The position numbers and the translations under genes were made by a program. Of a stretch of DNA of 64,000 nucleotides, positions 47,218 to 59,250 are shown piece by piece. The notes beneath the pieces are model-generated. The model saw nothing but the letters and a program-made list of their open reading frames with translations. It was not told the DNA's origin and searched no databases. Origin of the DNA: Arthrobotrys musiformis (Eukaryota > Ascomycota > Orbiliomycetes > Orbiliales > Orbiliaceae); contig JAVHJL010000005.1 in NCBI GenBank assembly GCA_036971715.1, positions 1,798,001 through 1,862,000 on the forward strand. The letters are read 5' to 3'. The first letter of the stretch is position 1. Every line of letters starts with the position of its first letter.

Positions 47218-50200
47218 CTTTGCTTGTAGGTGGGTAGCGTGGCGAGAACTTTCGCGTTCCCGCTCCGGTAGACTGTTTTAATCGGCAAGGGGGAGTGAGA
47301 CAATAGTTAGTAAGATTCTTTTTCGCGATAACGATAAGTTAGATATCTTGGAACTTAGCTTACGAGAGGAAGTCAACAAAAGGAATGATAGTTGAAAATA
47401 GGATACGAATGGTAAGATGGTGATGAGGGGAAAGAAACTAAATGGTTTTATGTTTTGAATCATTTTGGCCTTGGTTTTGGATGTTATATTTCAGTCTCGT
47501 ATGGTCTCGTACCTCGTAGTGGAACGAGACTATCTCGTCGTTATATTTAGGACCTGTTTTGAAATGCAGAGGTCGCTTAGTCTCCGTTTGAAGCCTATAC
47601 TGTGATATAAATGTACCCCTATGTATTCTACCAAATTGGTTTCTTCCACGCTATGGAAGAGCAAGACAACTGGACAATTCTAGTCCTCACCATACTAGGA
47701 GGATCGACTCTATTGTCAAAAACACCGCCCCACTGCAGGGTTTTTAATTTGTAGTCAAAGTAGGTAAATAAAATCTTACTATAGAATCTTAGGTGTTCTA
47801 GTGAAACGGCAGTTAGTCGATCTAGTGACCCGTCGTTTGTTCAGAATTCAGAAACCAGACTAGATATGATACATGCCCTGGATTAGCCGCTTAGGCTAAA
47901 GCCATGCGTTGAGGGTGTGGTATTTCCGCTTCAGGTAGCCATCCCCCATCCTGGCAATGCAGCGCATTGAACCACCCAAAGTCGTAGGCTGCGACCGCCT
48001 GCAAGTCGCGCTCACAACGTTACCTTCGAGTCCTATCTCCGAAATGCAGCATATTTATGATAGTGATACCTTGGTGGACCGATTGATCGAAAACTCCTCA
48101 ACGACGCTATACTATATCCGAAATACATGTGATCATTATCGAAATCAAGATTTTGCCTTCAACATGAATCGCCGTCGACGTGTCGTGTCGGTTGTTTTTT
48201 CTCGCTTTCGATTGCAGGTAGCTCAGCCTCAGATTCCGAGATCTTCCATCTTCGCGAGATCCAATTAGCTAATTGTCATTGCAATCCAATAGCAAGTCGG
48301 CATCGGCATAAAGTGAAGACGCCGAAGCAAGGGTGCATGTCGAGTCGGCTCCATGCGAATCATTTTGTCTAGATTTGCGGTTGACTAAAATCGACAATGT
48401 AACTCGTCGGTTCTATCTATAGATAATTTTAAACGAACATCTTGCGGGGTTTTGAATTATCAATCCAACTGTCTCGGGAACCTGGAGCGTAGGAGTATTG
48501 TATATTATGTGCTATGCACAAGTTGCTAGATGGTACGTACCCTTTGCTATGTCGACATGTTCCCCTCAAGGGGCAAGTACCGCACCAAAACATAAGTATG
48601 CACGCTAACAATGTTAACATGTCAAAACAAGGCCAAACCCCAGAATCAGGGCTATGCGCAAAGACCCAAGAAATGCCGAGTCCCGGATCCTGGGCCATAC
48701 AAGCTCATGATTACCCACAAGGCTGTTCGCGAAGCACGAGCCGTCGCATTGCCCAGGACCTTGGCTGGCTCTCCTTCTCGTGTAACATGCAACGCATGAA
48801 GGAAATATCCAATTCCCATTCCAGTGGTGAAACTGCTTTTTTGATGCATGCAACGTCAGCCATGTAACTTGGCTGTCCGTCACCAGCTCAAAAATTTCTA
48901 CCCGGGGGATATCATATTTTCTGACCCTGGTGATTTAGCGAAAGAAGGTTCATTGTTCAGCGCAGCTGAACTGTGGATTGGCATTTTTTGCCGGCAGGGG
49001 GCATCTTCTGGGAACGGGACAGGACACGCTTGGGTGGACCTTTTGCCTAGGGGTTCGCTAGTTGGGTTCGGAAAATTCCATAGCTTAGATAAGATACCGG
49101 TAGAAAAATGGGATCTTGCGAATGCTTCAAAGACAGGAGACTATGCCAGGTAATTAAATTAACGTGATCTACTGACAGCCCCGGGATTCGAGGAGCATCT
49201 CTACTCGATATCCCTGACGGGGAATCAAGCTCTGACATAATGCCCTACCCATCCCGGACTTGATAATTTCCGAGAAGAATCTTCAAATGCCGCTCTACAC
49301 CTTTCAAGAAACGAAACTAGTGGTAGGACAAAATACCATTTTATCATGGTCACGCTGGATCCATGGACGTATGTAACGTCAATTGCATGCATGTCAGGCT
49401 TCCGTATTCTGGGTTCACACGCCCACATTAATTGCGATTGGCTGTTCACATTTGATCATATGTAAACCGAACTAGGCCTTGATTAATATGGTGGTGGTGG
49501 TGGGAAGCTTGAAGTTCGAAGTTCTTAAGACAGGCGCTAGCTCCGGCGTGGTGTCCCAAGCTAGAACCCTCTATGATCCCACGCTGTCGACACTTCTACA
49601 ACCCCCCTTCTTCATTTAATGGTATAAGATTGGATTGGTACAACAGGCTACAAAGTCTATGACGTTTCCTCGTGGCCGCTAGCCCCAGCCCTGTTCAGCT
49701 CGAGCCCTAGTTAATTAGTGTTCCGACTCCAAAGTTAGCGTTTCTAAGGTAGTAATCGCACACCTTGTTTCCAAACCTTCATAACCAATTTTATTTAAAT
49801 TTTTTTTTTTTGTTGAAGGGAGCATGCAGTAACTTAACTAACTGGGACTCTCCGACGGCGCTCACCGCCCCAGTGCTTGTAGTTTCTACCAGTTCCAGAA
49901 TCGCAGCTGTGGTACAACGTCGCCAACACGATTTCCATCTGCGCTTGCTGTTCCACCAACCGTCAACCATCCCAATCTTGGCCGCCCCGACCAACCATTT
50001 CCATTGATGCAGTCGGCCGGCAGCCCGTTTTGATTTAAGAACCCCTCGAAGCCGGCTCTTCCTCATCGTATCCAGGTGTTCAATTTTATGCTCGTCTTCT
50101 TCTTCGCCCTTGACCTCCTGCATTCGTTGAGGTCTTTCTAGCTATTGGCTCCTCGACCGATCGCTATAGTCATATCTTTTTATCCTCCTGGCTTCTGGCT

Positions 50201-50298
50201 CGCCTTTTCTTCAAACCATCTGTCGCTTCTGCATATTATCTTTTCGGATCTTTCGTTAATATAGAGAGTTCACTCTTGCGACCCCTTTGCGAGTCACA
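47218..50298. other. 3.1 kb spacer upstream of tyrosinase
   Basis: No firm gene. A frame at 48848-49153 looks coding-like (listed separately). Frames at 47957-48268 and 48514-48867 have no domain. An A/T run lies at 49796-49811. The right end is the presumed tyrosinase promoter. Confidence 0.35.
48848..49241 (+). pseudogene. Coding-like fragment, possibly decayed gene
   Basis: From about 48848 the plus strand reads LKNFYPGDIIFSDPGD, ELWIGIFCRQ, GTGHAWVDLLPRG and KIPVEKWDLANASK. It meets a stop at 49151. After a 29-base gap framed by GTAATT and ACAG, a second piece reads on (SPGIRGASLLDIPDGESSS) to a TGA at about 49240. A 29-base intron is too short for fungi, so a relic or an annotation-confounding coincidence is more likely than a working gene. 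I recognise no family. Confidence 0.25.
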
Positions 50299-53223
50299 AT
50301 GGACGTCAAGGCGTTCACTGACCTGCCCAAGGTCCGCACTAGCCGGCTCTACAGTAGACGCTGGCTTCCTGCGCTCCTGGCCTCTGTTTGCATGATTGTG
50401 ACACTATTCGCTCTCGGCAAACTCATGGTTGCTAATAAAGTTATTCGGAATGAGCGTCTCATGAGCCTCGTGGATCCCTTGGGGATTGCGACCACCACCC
50501 CTGAAAGGTTTGATGCTGGTACCAAGGTTTCGAGCGCAGAGAACGGCAAGTTACACAAGATGGATAAACGACAATCGCAAGGACCGGCTAGATATGTTTC
50601 CTCTGGAATTAACTGGAATGGCATTCGACAACGACGAAACTGGAACGACTTTGCGAGGGATGCAGATTTGCTCAACTTGTTCCTTTGTGGATTGGAGGCT
50701 ATGCAAGCCAAAGACCAAAATAATGCCGAGTCTTATTTCAGAATCGCCGGTAAGCTTTAAAATTTACCTGTCATGCTTTTATGGGTTTATGTTCCACCAA
50801 AGTGTGGAGTTGAGTGTTAGGTTGTACTAACTTCCTGATCAGGTATCCATGGGGCTCCGTATAGATCTTGGAAGTATGTTATGTTTTCAAAGAGAACCCC
50901 TTTGCAATTGGAGAATGGTAGATTTAACCTGAGATCTATAGTGGACAAGGAGGTGTGAACGCCAACACTGGCTACTGCCCTCACGTAAGTTTTATCGCGA
51001 CCTTGGATTGAGTTATAAGTGGCGATACTGATTTTTGACATAGGCATCCATCCTTTTCCCAACCTGGCATCGGCCATACCTTGCTACAATTGAGGTATTC
51101 AAGCCTATTCTATGCATGATGCACGTCAGTTGCAACTGCTAACACCAGATACAACATGACAGCAAATCCTAGGCAGGACTATGCGAGACTTGGCGAATAG
51201 ATACCCCGCTGGTTCAGTTAGAACTCGATACCAACAAGCTGCGAATCGGTTTAGACTCCCGTACGTTCACGTTCGATATCTCAGGGGCAGCCAGCTCATA
51301 AGACTACATGTGGCTAACGGTTTCGGAATAGTTACTGGGATTGGGCGAGCAATGCACAACTTCCTGCCCTCCTAGGGAGCCAAGCGACAGTTACCGTCCA
51401 GAAGCCACAGGGTTTTGTCACTATTCCAAACCCGATGGTTTCCTATGCCTTTCACCCATTTAGCTCTTCCTTCTTCCCATTTACACCTGTAAGTACTGCC
51501 GACCTTTAGCCTTCTTGGGACGACATACTAATGGCCTTTTAGTTCAATAGATGGACACGGACCTTACGACAGCCCGATACAAACGGGAACTCTCGTCCTG
51601 CGGTGGTCAATCAACAGCTAGCTGCAAATCAAGTCTCGTAAGTTACTTTGGTGCGATTTTATGTTTATGAGGTTATCTGACAGTCAATAGTTTGCGCAAC
51701 CGAGTTTTCAATCTCTTGAGTTATCAGCGTCAATTTAACATCTTCTCGAATAAGGCGTGGAATGGCGGAAATGATGGAAACCAAGACTCTGTGGAGTCTA
51801 TTCACGATTTGATTCACGTAAGGTCTCCTTCGAGTGTGAACATTTAGCCATGTAAATTAATCTTGCTGTTTATAGGGTTTGGTTGGAGGCGAAGGGCGTA
51901 AGTGGAACAACCGATGTTGTGTAGTTGGGTTTGTGTTCCAGGACTAACGTTTCACAAGATATGGCTGTCGTCGATACGTCCGCGATGGACCCTATTTTCT
52001 GGCTTCACCACTGTGTGAGTATCCCCGGTATTTATGATATTTAGCTTAATCGATGCTGATGAATCTTCTATTTAGAATGTGTAAGACAAATGATAGTTAA
52101 AATACCTCCTAAATGGAAGTTGAGCTAACACTTAGGGTTTAGAGATCGTATCATTGCTATGTGGCAAGTTCTTGTAAGTGTTTGTGACTGGCCGCCTAGC
52201 CCTCCTTTCCCGATTGCTAATGCCTTCCACCCTCTTTAGAACCCGAATGCGTGGACTACGCCGCAAGTTACTATCTTCGGCACAAGGGCCAACGCCCCCG
52301 GATCAACCGAGCACTCAGCGACAGGGCTTTCTCCATTCTACCGGTACCCGCACACACAGTGGACTTCAAATACCTGCAGGAACACCCGAAATCTTTATTA
52401 TACATACCCAGAAACCGACGGTGTTAGCGCCGCTGACCTTCGAGTTCGGGTTCAGCGACTATATGGTGGAACAGCCCCACAAAATCAAGTGCGAGGCGGT
52501 GGTAATTAGCCTTTCATCTTTCTTGTATTGTTCTTTTCTTCCATACTGACTCTATTACAGCATCAAAACGAGCCTACTCTGGCAATTCTAATTCATTAGT
52601 CTCGAATGGAAAGTACCACGAATGGTCTGCTAACATCCGTTTGAATAAACGCCAAACTGCTGGAACATATCTCATCAACATATTCATTGGGAACCCAACT
52701 AACGGAGTCGAATGGACCAGTGATCCCAACTTCGTTGGGAGCTACTACCTTTTGACCAAGAATGGAACTTGCAACGATTGCTCTGAAAATGCTCTTGTTA
52801 CAGGATCCGTCCCCTTAACTCACATGTTGATTGATTGCGCTAGGGGTGGTAAACTTAAGGATTTGGTATGGCCTGATTTTTCCCGCTTGACGAACTTAAT
52901 ACTAATCTCTCGTGATGCCTATAAAGTCTCCAGAGAGTGTTATCCCATACTTGAGGAGAAACTTGAATTGGCGCGTGCAGTTGGTACGTCCTTATTGGGC
53001 TTCTAATAGTACGGTACCGATGCTAACTAGCGATCAGCCCGGTAATAACGGTGGTGGTTACATCAATCCTCGGGACATCCGATCCCTTAAGATATCCGTT
53101 ACGGCAGCTACTGTTACGCTTCCTTCGTCGTCAAGTCAAGATGCACCAATTACCCAATGGACTACGTATTACGATGTCACGGACAAAAAACCAGGCGGCC
53201 TCTGCTACGGAGATCCTAAATAA
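50299..53223 (+). CDS. Tyrosinase, type-3 copper oxidase (658 aa, 16 exons)
   Basis: Exons 50299..50749, 50843..50873, 50942..50984, 51044..51094, 51163..51260, 51332..51488, 51543..51637, 51691..51817, 51876..51897, 51959..52014, 52076..52080, 52143..52173, 52240..52501, 52561..52865, 52927..52983, 53038..53223; total 1977 nt. Oxidises mono- and diphenols to quinones, a melanin-type reaction. CuA ligands: GIHGAPY, then YCPHASILFPTWHRPY, including the Cys-x-His of the thioether bond in ascomycete tyrosinases. CuB: SIHDLIHG and FWLHHCNVDR. RLPYWDWA is intact. Residues about 28-48 form one TM/signal-anchor (LLASVCMIVTLFALGK). A KR at about 90-91 (DKRQSQG) suggests Kex2-type release. Exon 11 has 5 nt (see findings). 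A C-terminal domain follows residue 420. Start ATG 50299 follows a pyrimidine-rich leader. Confidence 0.95.
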
Positions 53224-54421
53224 TTTTGTAATACTCATTTTTAATGATTTTTTTTTCATTCGCTACTCAAACCCCCCACTTCTCTGTATCCGCACCACCT
53301 TCCTCTTCTTCTGCATTTTTTTATTATGAAAAGTCTTCTCGTGCATTCTGCGGTGCTGGTAATTGGTGTTAATAATGCTTTGGAAATTTGTACTTTTGGG
53401 GCAACAGGGAAGCGGCTTCTACTCATTCCTGTATCATTTCTCCCTCTTGTCTCTTTTCTTCTCTATTGTCTTTTTTTAATTATTTTTTGTGGCCGATAAG
53501 AAATCCATTACAGTATGCAAAATAGTCGCATGCGTTTTTATTCTACGCACCCCTCCCACACCCGTTGGATCTACTTTTTAATCGAAACTTGACGTATAAC
53601 GGTTTTCATTTGCAAGGTTTTGACATCTGCTGTGCGAGGTTGGCGCATAATACATGACGCATGTTCTCTCTCCTTTTCTTGTATTACAGTGGCTTTTTTT
53701 TTGCATTTGGTCGTCGCGGCTGCAGCATGCATGAGCTACCTAGTCGTTAACCGGATCTCTCCCCTTTCTAAATTTTAAATTATAATTATGTACCTTGTAA
53801 CAAATCGAATTGTATCGAAGTATACCGTACCGCCATATCGGTGTTTTGCGAACTGCAGTCTAGCAGCTGATTACTACCCCCCACTCCCTGAGGTCGGTAT
53901 CTCGTATACGCCATATACACCCGGTGCCTTACCAAACCCCGTATCGAATAACACAGCATACGATAAAAGTACCCACTACCTCCCCCTCTCAAAAACTACT
54001 TTCACAAACCAGGGTGAAAGGTCTCACAACCCCAACCTCCCCCCCGGTCCAAAAACCCCCAAAGGCTATATTAGTCGCACATGGATTCCACCTCGTGCCT
54101 GGATTCCAAGCCGCTAGCCACGGAATCCAGCCATGTGCATCTGATAACAGGGGTTGGAAGAAGATAAAGCTAACAGATCACTCGTCTAGCTTTTCCATTT
54201 GCGGAAGGGTGGAATCGGTGGGAGCCGCGGGATGGGTCGAGGGGTTGGTTGTGTATTTCACCATCCTTGTCGTCCACGCGGTCAGAATGGTAGTAAGGTG
54301 TTATATTAGCTTATAGATCGATTAAGACATCGATAGCTCGATGGTGCGTGGTGTTCGACTACGGCGAGGGTAGTGAACTGGTTTAGTTTCCAAGGGGAGG
54401 ATTGGTTCACCGTTAGATTTT
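53224..54421. other. 3' flank of tyrosinase and spacer
   Basis: T-rich 3' flank to about 53720. Two overlapping plus-strand frames (53788-54316) are Pro-rich with no domain and stop soon. Nothing else recognised. Confidence 0.3.
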
Positions 54422-54442
54422 GAGAGAGAGAGAGAGAGAGAG
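54422..54442. repeat. (GA)n microsatellite, 10 units
   Basis: GAGAGAGAGAGAGAGAGAG uninterrupted. Confidence 0.95.
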
Positions 54443-55149
54443 TCAAGTAATCGGTTGAGATTTTTTCTTCTTTTTCTTTTATCGTCTATGCCGGTGGTAT
54501 TATGTTGGGAGAAGAGTGAAAGACGGGTAGTCGGCATCGAAACTAGATCTATAGACGGGTAGTGGCGTTTGGCGCCAAATATGATCGCATTTGCGATCTC
54601 TACGATGACGTCGAGACAGGTCTCGCCTCGAAGAGCTTGAGTCGCAAAAGAGCGTGTTATGATATGCTAATAGCATTCAGTTACTTAGGCAAGGGTGAAA
54701 GAAAGATTATGAAGTGGCGATATGTATAGCTCGAAATATGGACTTGTGCAGTAAGACGACCTCGATGGTTGTTTTAGATTGGGACGTGTTAATTATGGCT
54801 AAGATACAGAACCTTCTAGACAGGACAATTGAAAGACCCGAGAACGATTGGTGGGAGAAGTTCAAACAGGGCGTTTCATTGAGGTTAGTGGTGTAGATTT
54901 AGATACAGGGAGCCCGATAGAAAGGGGACATGATAAAGAAAAAATGATGAAGAGAAAAATGAAAAGACAAGATAGTAAGAAGGTGGAAGGTGGAAGGTAG
55001 TATAGAGACTAAAAGAAGAAATGAAGTATACTTACGGGATATTAGCCCATTACTGCAGCAAGTACAGTCACAGTAGATGGCCTAGGATCTGTTAGCAATA
55101 TGAATGAGAGGTAATGGATGGAAGGGGACTTACATTACTAATCCTCAAT

Positions 55150-55690
55150 CCCCGAACTTGGTAAGTTGGTAAGTCGGTAAGTAGGTAAGACGATAAAAGA
55201 ACAAAAAGGCGAAGTCGAAGGGTAAAAACAAAAAGGTAAGGCAAAAAACAAGAGTAAAGCAAAAGGCAAAAGGCAGAAATGATGTCAAAGTCCAAGGCAA
55301 AAACAAAAGGTGCAAAAAAACAAAAAGGTAAGAAGGCGGTAAAAGGGTATCCAGTTGGGTAAGGTTGTGTCAAGTTTCAAGTCGATCCAAAGTCGAAAGT
55401 CCAAGTCGAAAGTCCAAAGAAGTTCAAAGTCGAAAAAAAGTCCAAGTTGAAAGCAAGGTAAGTGTTGACAAGTAATATCTTTGGTAGGTCCGTGGTAAGT
55501 TGCGAGTTTGGTGGGTAAGCTCCTCGTAAGTTCCAGTCCGTAGTAAAAGCAAAAGTCGGCAATCCAAAGGTAACGTCGATAAACACAAAAAAAAGCTGGT
55601 AAGTTGGTAAAGCTGGTAAAGTTGAAAAAAATTGGTAAACTTCCTTGGTAAACTTGCAAGATGATCTGACTGGTAAGGCGTGGTAACAAG
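55150..55690 (+). repeat. Purine-rich, low-complexity block with GGTAAG array
   Basis: The plus strand is almost purely A/G/T with repeated GGTAAG, AAAGTCGAAAGTCCAA and CAAAAGGC motifs. It begins with four 8-bp units GGTAAGTT/GGTAAGTC/GGTAAGTA/GGTAAGAC at 55160-55191; at least eight more GGTAAG or CGTAAG copies are spread to 55680. No coding frame is supported; the long minus-strand frames here are composition artefacts. Confidence 0.75.
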
Positions 55691-55744
55691 ACCCTGATCT
55701 TCAACTCTGTCCAAAATTTTAGAGCGAAGGATATCGTTGGAAAT

Positions 55745-56623
55745 TGTTGGTCTCCCTGGGCGAAGAGGTAGCCCGGGGGTAGGAAAGCAAGTTTTCTTCA
55801 ACAAAAGAAAGGGTGATAGTAGTGATGACCATCCCTGAGGACAAGGCCGGTAGAGATGGTTAGTTGGTTCCTACCTTTAAGAGGGGGAATGGAGGGGTGG
55901 ATACTTACGTCCATCAAGAATGGAACTTGTCGACAAAAGTTGCTCTCCACGATTTCCAAAAATCCTCCAAAATGATCGTGGGTCCGAGTTCTGTTTGCAA
56001 GAGTATGGTAAAATGGGGAAACTGGAGGACAGTCATGGTAAGTATGGGGACCTACTATTTAAATAAATAAAGGGGAGGAGCGGGTGGGAGCACTAGGAGA
56101 GTATGGGAGTGCAGCAAAGAAACCAAAATAACAAAAAAATCCAAAAATCGAAGACGAAAAAGCAGAAAGACAGAAGAACAAATGGACGAAAGAACAACGA
56201 ACTCATGGACAAGGGACATTTGGAACACAAGTGTTTTATTGAATAAATTAATTTTATTTAAAGGAAGTACAGGATATAGTTAAGAGAATAGACAGGATAT
56301 AAAGTTCTGAAGGGATGTGGGAAGGAGGGGGTGTGTGGATGTGTGGTGTGTGGGCTGGAGAAAGAAAGAGAGAGGGAAGGAAGAAGGAGAAGAGGAAAAG
56401 GAAAAAATTAATTTCTGGGGGGGGGAGGCCCCTTTTATAGTCTGGTTTTCTGGCTGAGGGAAACTTCCAAGGCGAACTTGACTGCTGTAGACGTTGTCTA
56501 GTCTACGTATATGGGGTTAGGGCTTTGTATCGTCTACAATACATCACATATCATGGATATATCGTCTATACACTCTGGGTTTATATGGGGAAGCACAACG
56601 CGGATTCTACGCAAAATCCAACA
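55745..56623 (-). mobile_element. LTR of a copia-like retrotransposon (3' LTR remnant)
   Basis: Ends are TGTTGG (55745-55750) and CCAACA (56618-56623), the inverted termini typical of Ty1/copia LTRs; length about 879 bp. Read on the minus strand it runs TGTTGG, a U3 of about 180 bp, TATAAAAGG (56439-56431), then AATAAA (56240-56235) and ends in CCAACA. On the minus strand a polypurine tract GAGGGGGGT lies directly upstream of the TG (plus positions 56624-56632), the arrangement expected at a 3' LTR. No second LTR, reverse transcriptase or integrase is seen in the window, so the element is broken. Copia assignment is from termini only. Confidence 0.6.
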
Positions 56624-56990
56624 ACCCCCCTCGGCCCTCCAGGGCTGGCTCTCCAAGATGAGGGCTCATATATGACTTCAGGGGGTTCCATCTGTTGTTT
56701 GGGAGTGATTAAGCCACTGGGGGTAGTATATTCACCGATACTTTCACCTTGGTGACTTGGGGGTGACTCTTACAGCAACAAATCTAGGTCCATATACAAT
56801 ATTGATGGTATGGTATCTTTATTGGAATTGCACTGTCGCCTGACCATGGTTTGGGTTATAGCTGAGCCTGGTAGCCTCACCTCAATTCAACCACAAATTT
56901 TGTATAGGGAGCCAACCGCCTATCTGACTTCCTAAAGAAGGTAAATACTTAGGCTAGGTAGTAAGTAGTTAGGTAAGTACTTAGTTACTG
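56624..56990 (-). mobile_element. Remnant of retrotransposon interior next to LTR
   Basis: Starts with the polypurine tract at the LTR. The next 350 bp has no recognised pol motif; the plus-strand frame at 56525-56755 crosses the LTR edge and is an artefact. The right boundary is uncertain. Confidence 0.4.
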
Positions 56991-57351
56991 AGTAACTACA
57001 CCTATCTACTAAATGGGTAATGAAGGGTGCAGTATAGAATTATTGGGCCCTTTTGGCTACAGCCCTGGCAGCTCTGTAGATGTGACAACCTGGACTGCGC
57101 TGTACTTTCTGAAAACCCGCCCAAGAGAGCCGTCACCAGGGCTACTCAGGTCTACCCGCCCCAAAAAGAAACAGCAGTCGCAGCGTATTTGGCCGTACAC
57201 ATGTAATAGTGACTCCAAAAAAATGAGCATCGTCAACTCAACTTCCCCTTCACCATCACCACATACTACCTAACCCTATTATCCCCCACATCATTACCAT
57301 CGCCACCACATTTTAGCCCGCTTTGGATATCAACTTACCTGACAAAGAGAA
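56991..57351. other. Spacer and 5' leader of HNH-fold gene
   Basis: TAGGTAAGTACTTAGTTACT-type sequence near 56960-57000, then GC-richer sequence leading to ATG 57352. No gene seen. Confidence 0.35.
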
Positions 57352-58817
57352 ATGACTTCTGCACTCACTCGCAAAGACTCGGCGGCTGTATCCAGCCTCT
57401 CTGCCGCCATAGAGGTGGTTGGCAAACCCAGGATTGCCACGGAGCCAATATACAGAGGTCATCGTTACTTTGACAGCAAATTGAATGATTTCCACTTCCT
57501 CGATGGACTTAACAATGAGGTCGGACGCTCTGAGCAGCATGGCAACATCACCTGGGATGAAATGATGGAGTGGTTCGCTATTGTATACCCGAACCTGAAG
57601 AGGGGTACATTCAAAATCTACCGATGTCCCGATTCCAATCCTATGGATCTTGCCAAAACCATCTCAAAACTGGGAGAACCCATCGACGTCGTGAAAGAAA
57701 AAGATGTCGCTTTCCAAGGGAACTCCTGGTACGTCATCTTGGGATTGAACAGTAAGCCATGGCCCTTCTTCCACCAGATTGAATTCTATGTTAATTTGAT
57801 CTTGTTGTTATCTTCAAATAGAGGAATACATCAAAATAGAGCACACTCATCATATTCCAGGGCTGCGAGTCGCACCGAGTACGGGCATTCCCGTAGATCC
57901 TCGAGTAAGACTCCTTCCCCCTTTTTACAATTTATTCATTTAGTTTAAAGGATACATTACTAATGAAACCACAGTTGCGATACTACTGGGAGACCGTCAG
58001 GAGTCGTGATCGCAAATGCGTTCTCACTGGGAAAAGCATGAAGCAATCAAAGAATGGCCGTCCCGGTGCGCAACTAGTTTGCTGTCCAATCTACCCACCA
58101 GAGCTTCGCGCCGAGGTAAGATAAGACCAACTACATTCTTAAATCGTTGTGAATTCAATAGAATATTGATTTGAAGTCCGATTCAGTGGCTTGCCAAAGG
58201 ATGGCCAAGGCGAATCACCGATGTCAGTGATGAAGTCGTCATTGGGAAGGAAAAACTCTGTTCTATCCAGAATAGTATTTTGATGGAATCCAGATTCGCA
58301 AGTGCCTTCACGATGAACAAGTTTTCCATTAACCCAAAGGTAATGTTGCACCCACTTCCCCGACTAACCCAACTCTACACACATAGATTCAAACAGTTCT
58401 GACATCGAGTTTGCAACTCAACAGAGAGGCTACAAAATTACTGTCTTTCGAAATGAGGACTATTCCTATACTCTGGACGGAAAGAACGCCCAAATTGCAG
58501 CAGTTAACACACGAACTTACAAGGATAACCGTGTTTCCGACGAGCTTTTGTACAACCACTGGAAGGAGTCCGTCATTATCAACATGACTGGCCGTAAGGG
58601 ATGCGATTTGCTTCCAACGTACGACAGCTTTCGCAATATGTGTATAACCAACTTTGACGGGCGCACCAAACAAGCAACTGAGATCTACCTTGCCAAGGCT
58701 CTGGTCCTGGATATTGACCGCTGCGAGCATCCAACCATGTACGACATCATGGAAGCTGAGTTTGCAGCGCGCGGGTTTGCCGGGTACACCGATGACGATT
58801 GGTGGATCGAGATCTAG
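57352..58817 (+). CDS. HNH_2-fold protein with degenerate active site (389 aa)
   Basis: Exons 57352..57751, 57822..57904, 57975..58115, 58187..58339, 58425..58817; total 1170 nt. The fold matches the fungal HNH_2 family: SRDRKCVLTG opens the domain; SIQNSILM and FSINPKRGYKITVF close it, then the family tail HWKESVIINMTG. In typical members the catalytic His sits in an AAH[IV]FPL box and a second His in an IHxxFD box. Here the boxes read VCCPIYPPEL and RFASAFTMNK, so both are lost while the Asn (QNS) is kept. It may have lost nuclease activity and kept binding, or be a relic under relaxed selection; the open frame and five clean exons argue for a maintained gene. The N terminus (1-133) has no known domain. 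Confidence 0.85.
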
Positions 58818-59250
58818 AGCCGCCTGGGTCCGACTTCCCTTAGGATGATATGTCCCGCCACAGGAACTTCCTCTATATTCTGCGTCTTCCTACCCTCCAA
58901 TTTCACTTATTTCCTTGTATCAAACCAACCACAAAGCGCCACAAATTCTTCTGTGGCCCCACCGTCGATCAATCCATTAACATAAAGTCACACCCCTTTT
59001 TTACCCTCCATCCTGTATTTTATTCTTTACCGACTACAACTAGACCTATAGCAAATCGATCAAATAGCCTTCTGGAAGCAGCCTACGCTGGGTTTTGCTT
59101 TCTTAGTTATGGTAGCTCCAGATAAAATTCCTGCGAAAGAATAGCTTTCGCGTTCGAAATTCATTATACATTAATACGAACTCATTCTGCAACGCGCATG
59201 TGCCCAGATATGTACAAGCTTATATGGGCGAATTGGCGGTACGTTTTAAA
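58818..59250. other. Convergent 3' spacer
   Basis: Between the HNH-fold gene (plus) and the NmrA-like gene (minus). The plus-strand frame at 58850-59125 is unsupported. Confidence 0.35.

Noticed and set aside
47957..48268. 103-aa plus-strand frame
   Set aside because: No domain, no continuation by splicing.
55092..55704. Long minus-strand frames rich in Leu/Phe/Tyr
   Set aside because: They arise from the purine-rich low-complexity block read on the other strand.
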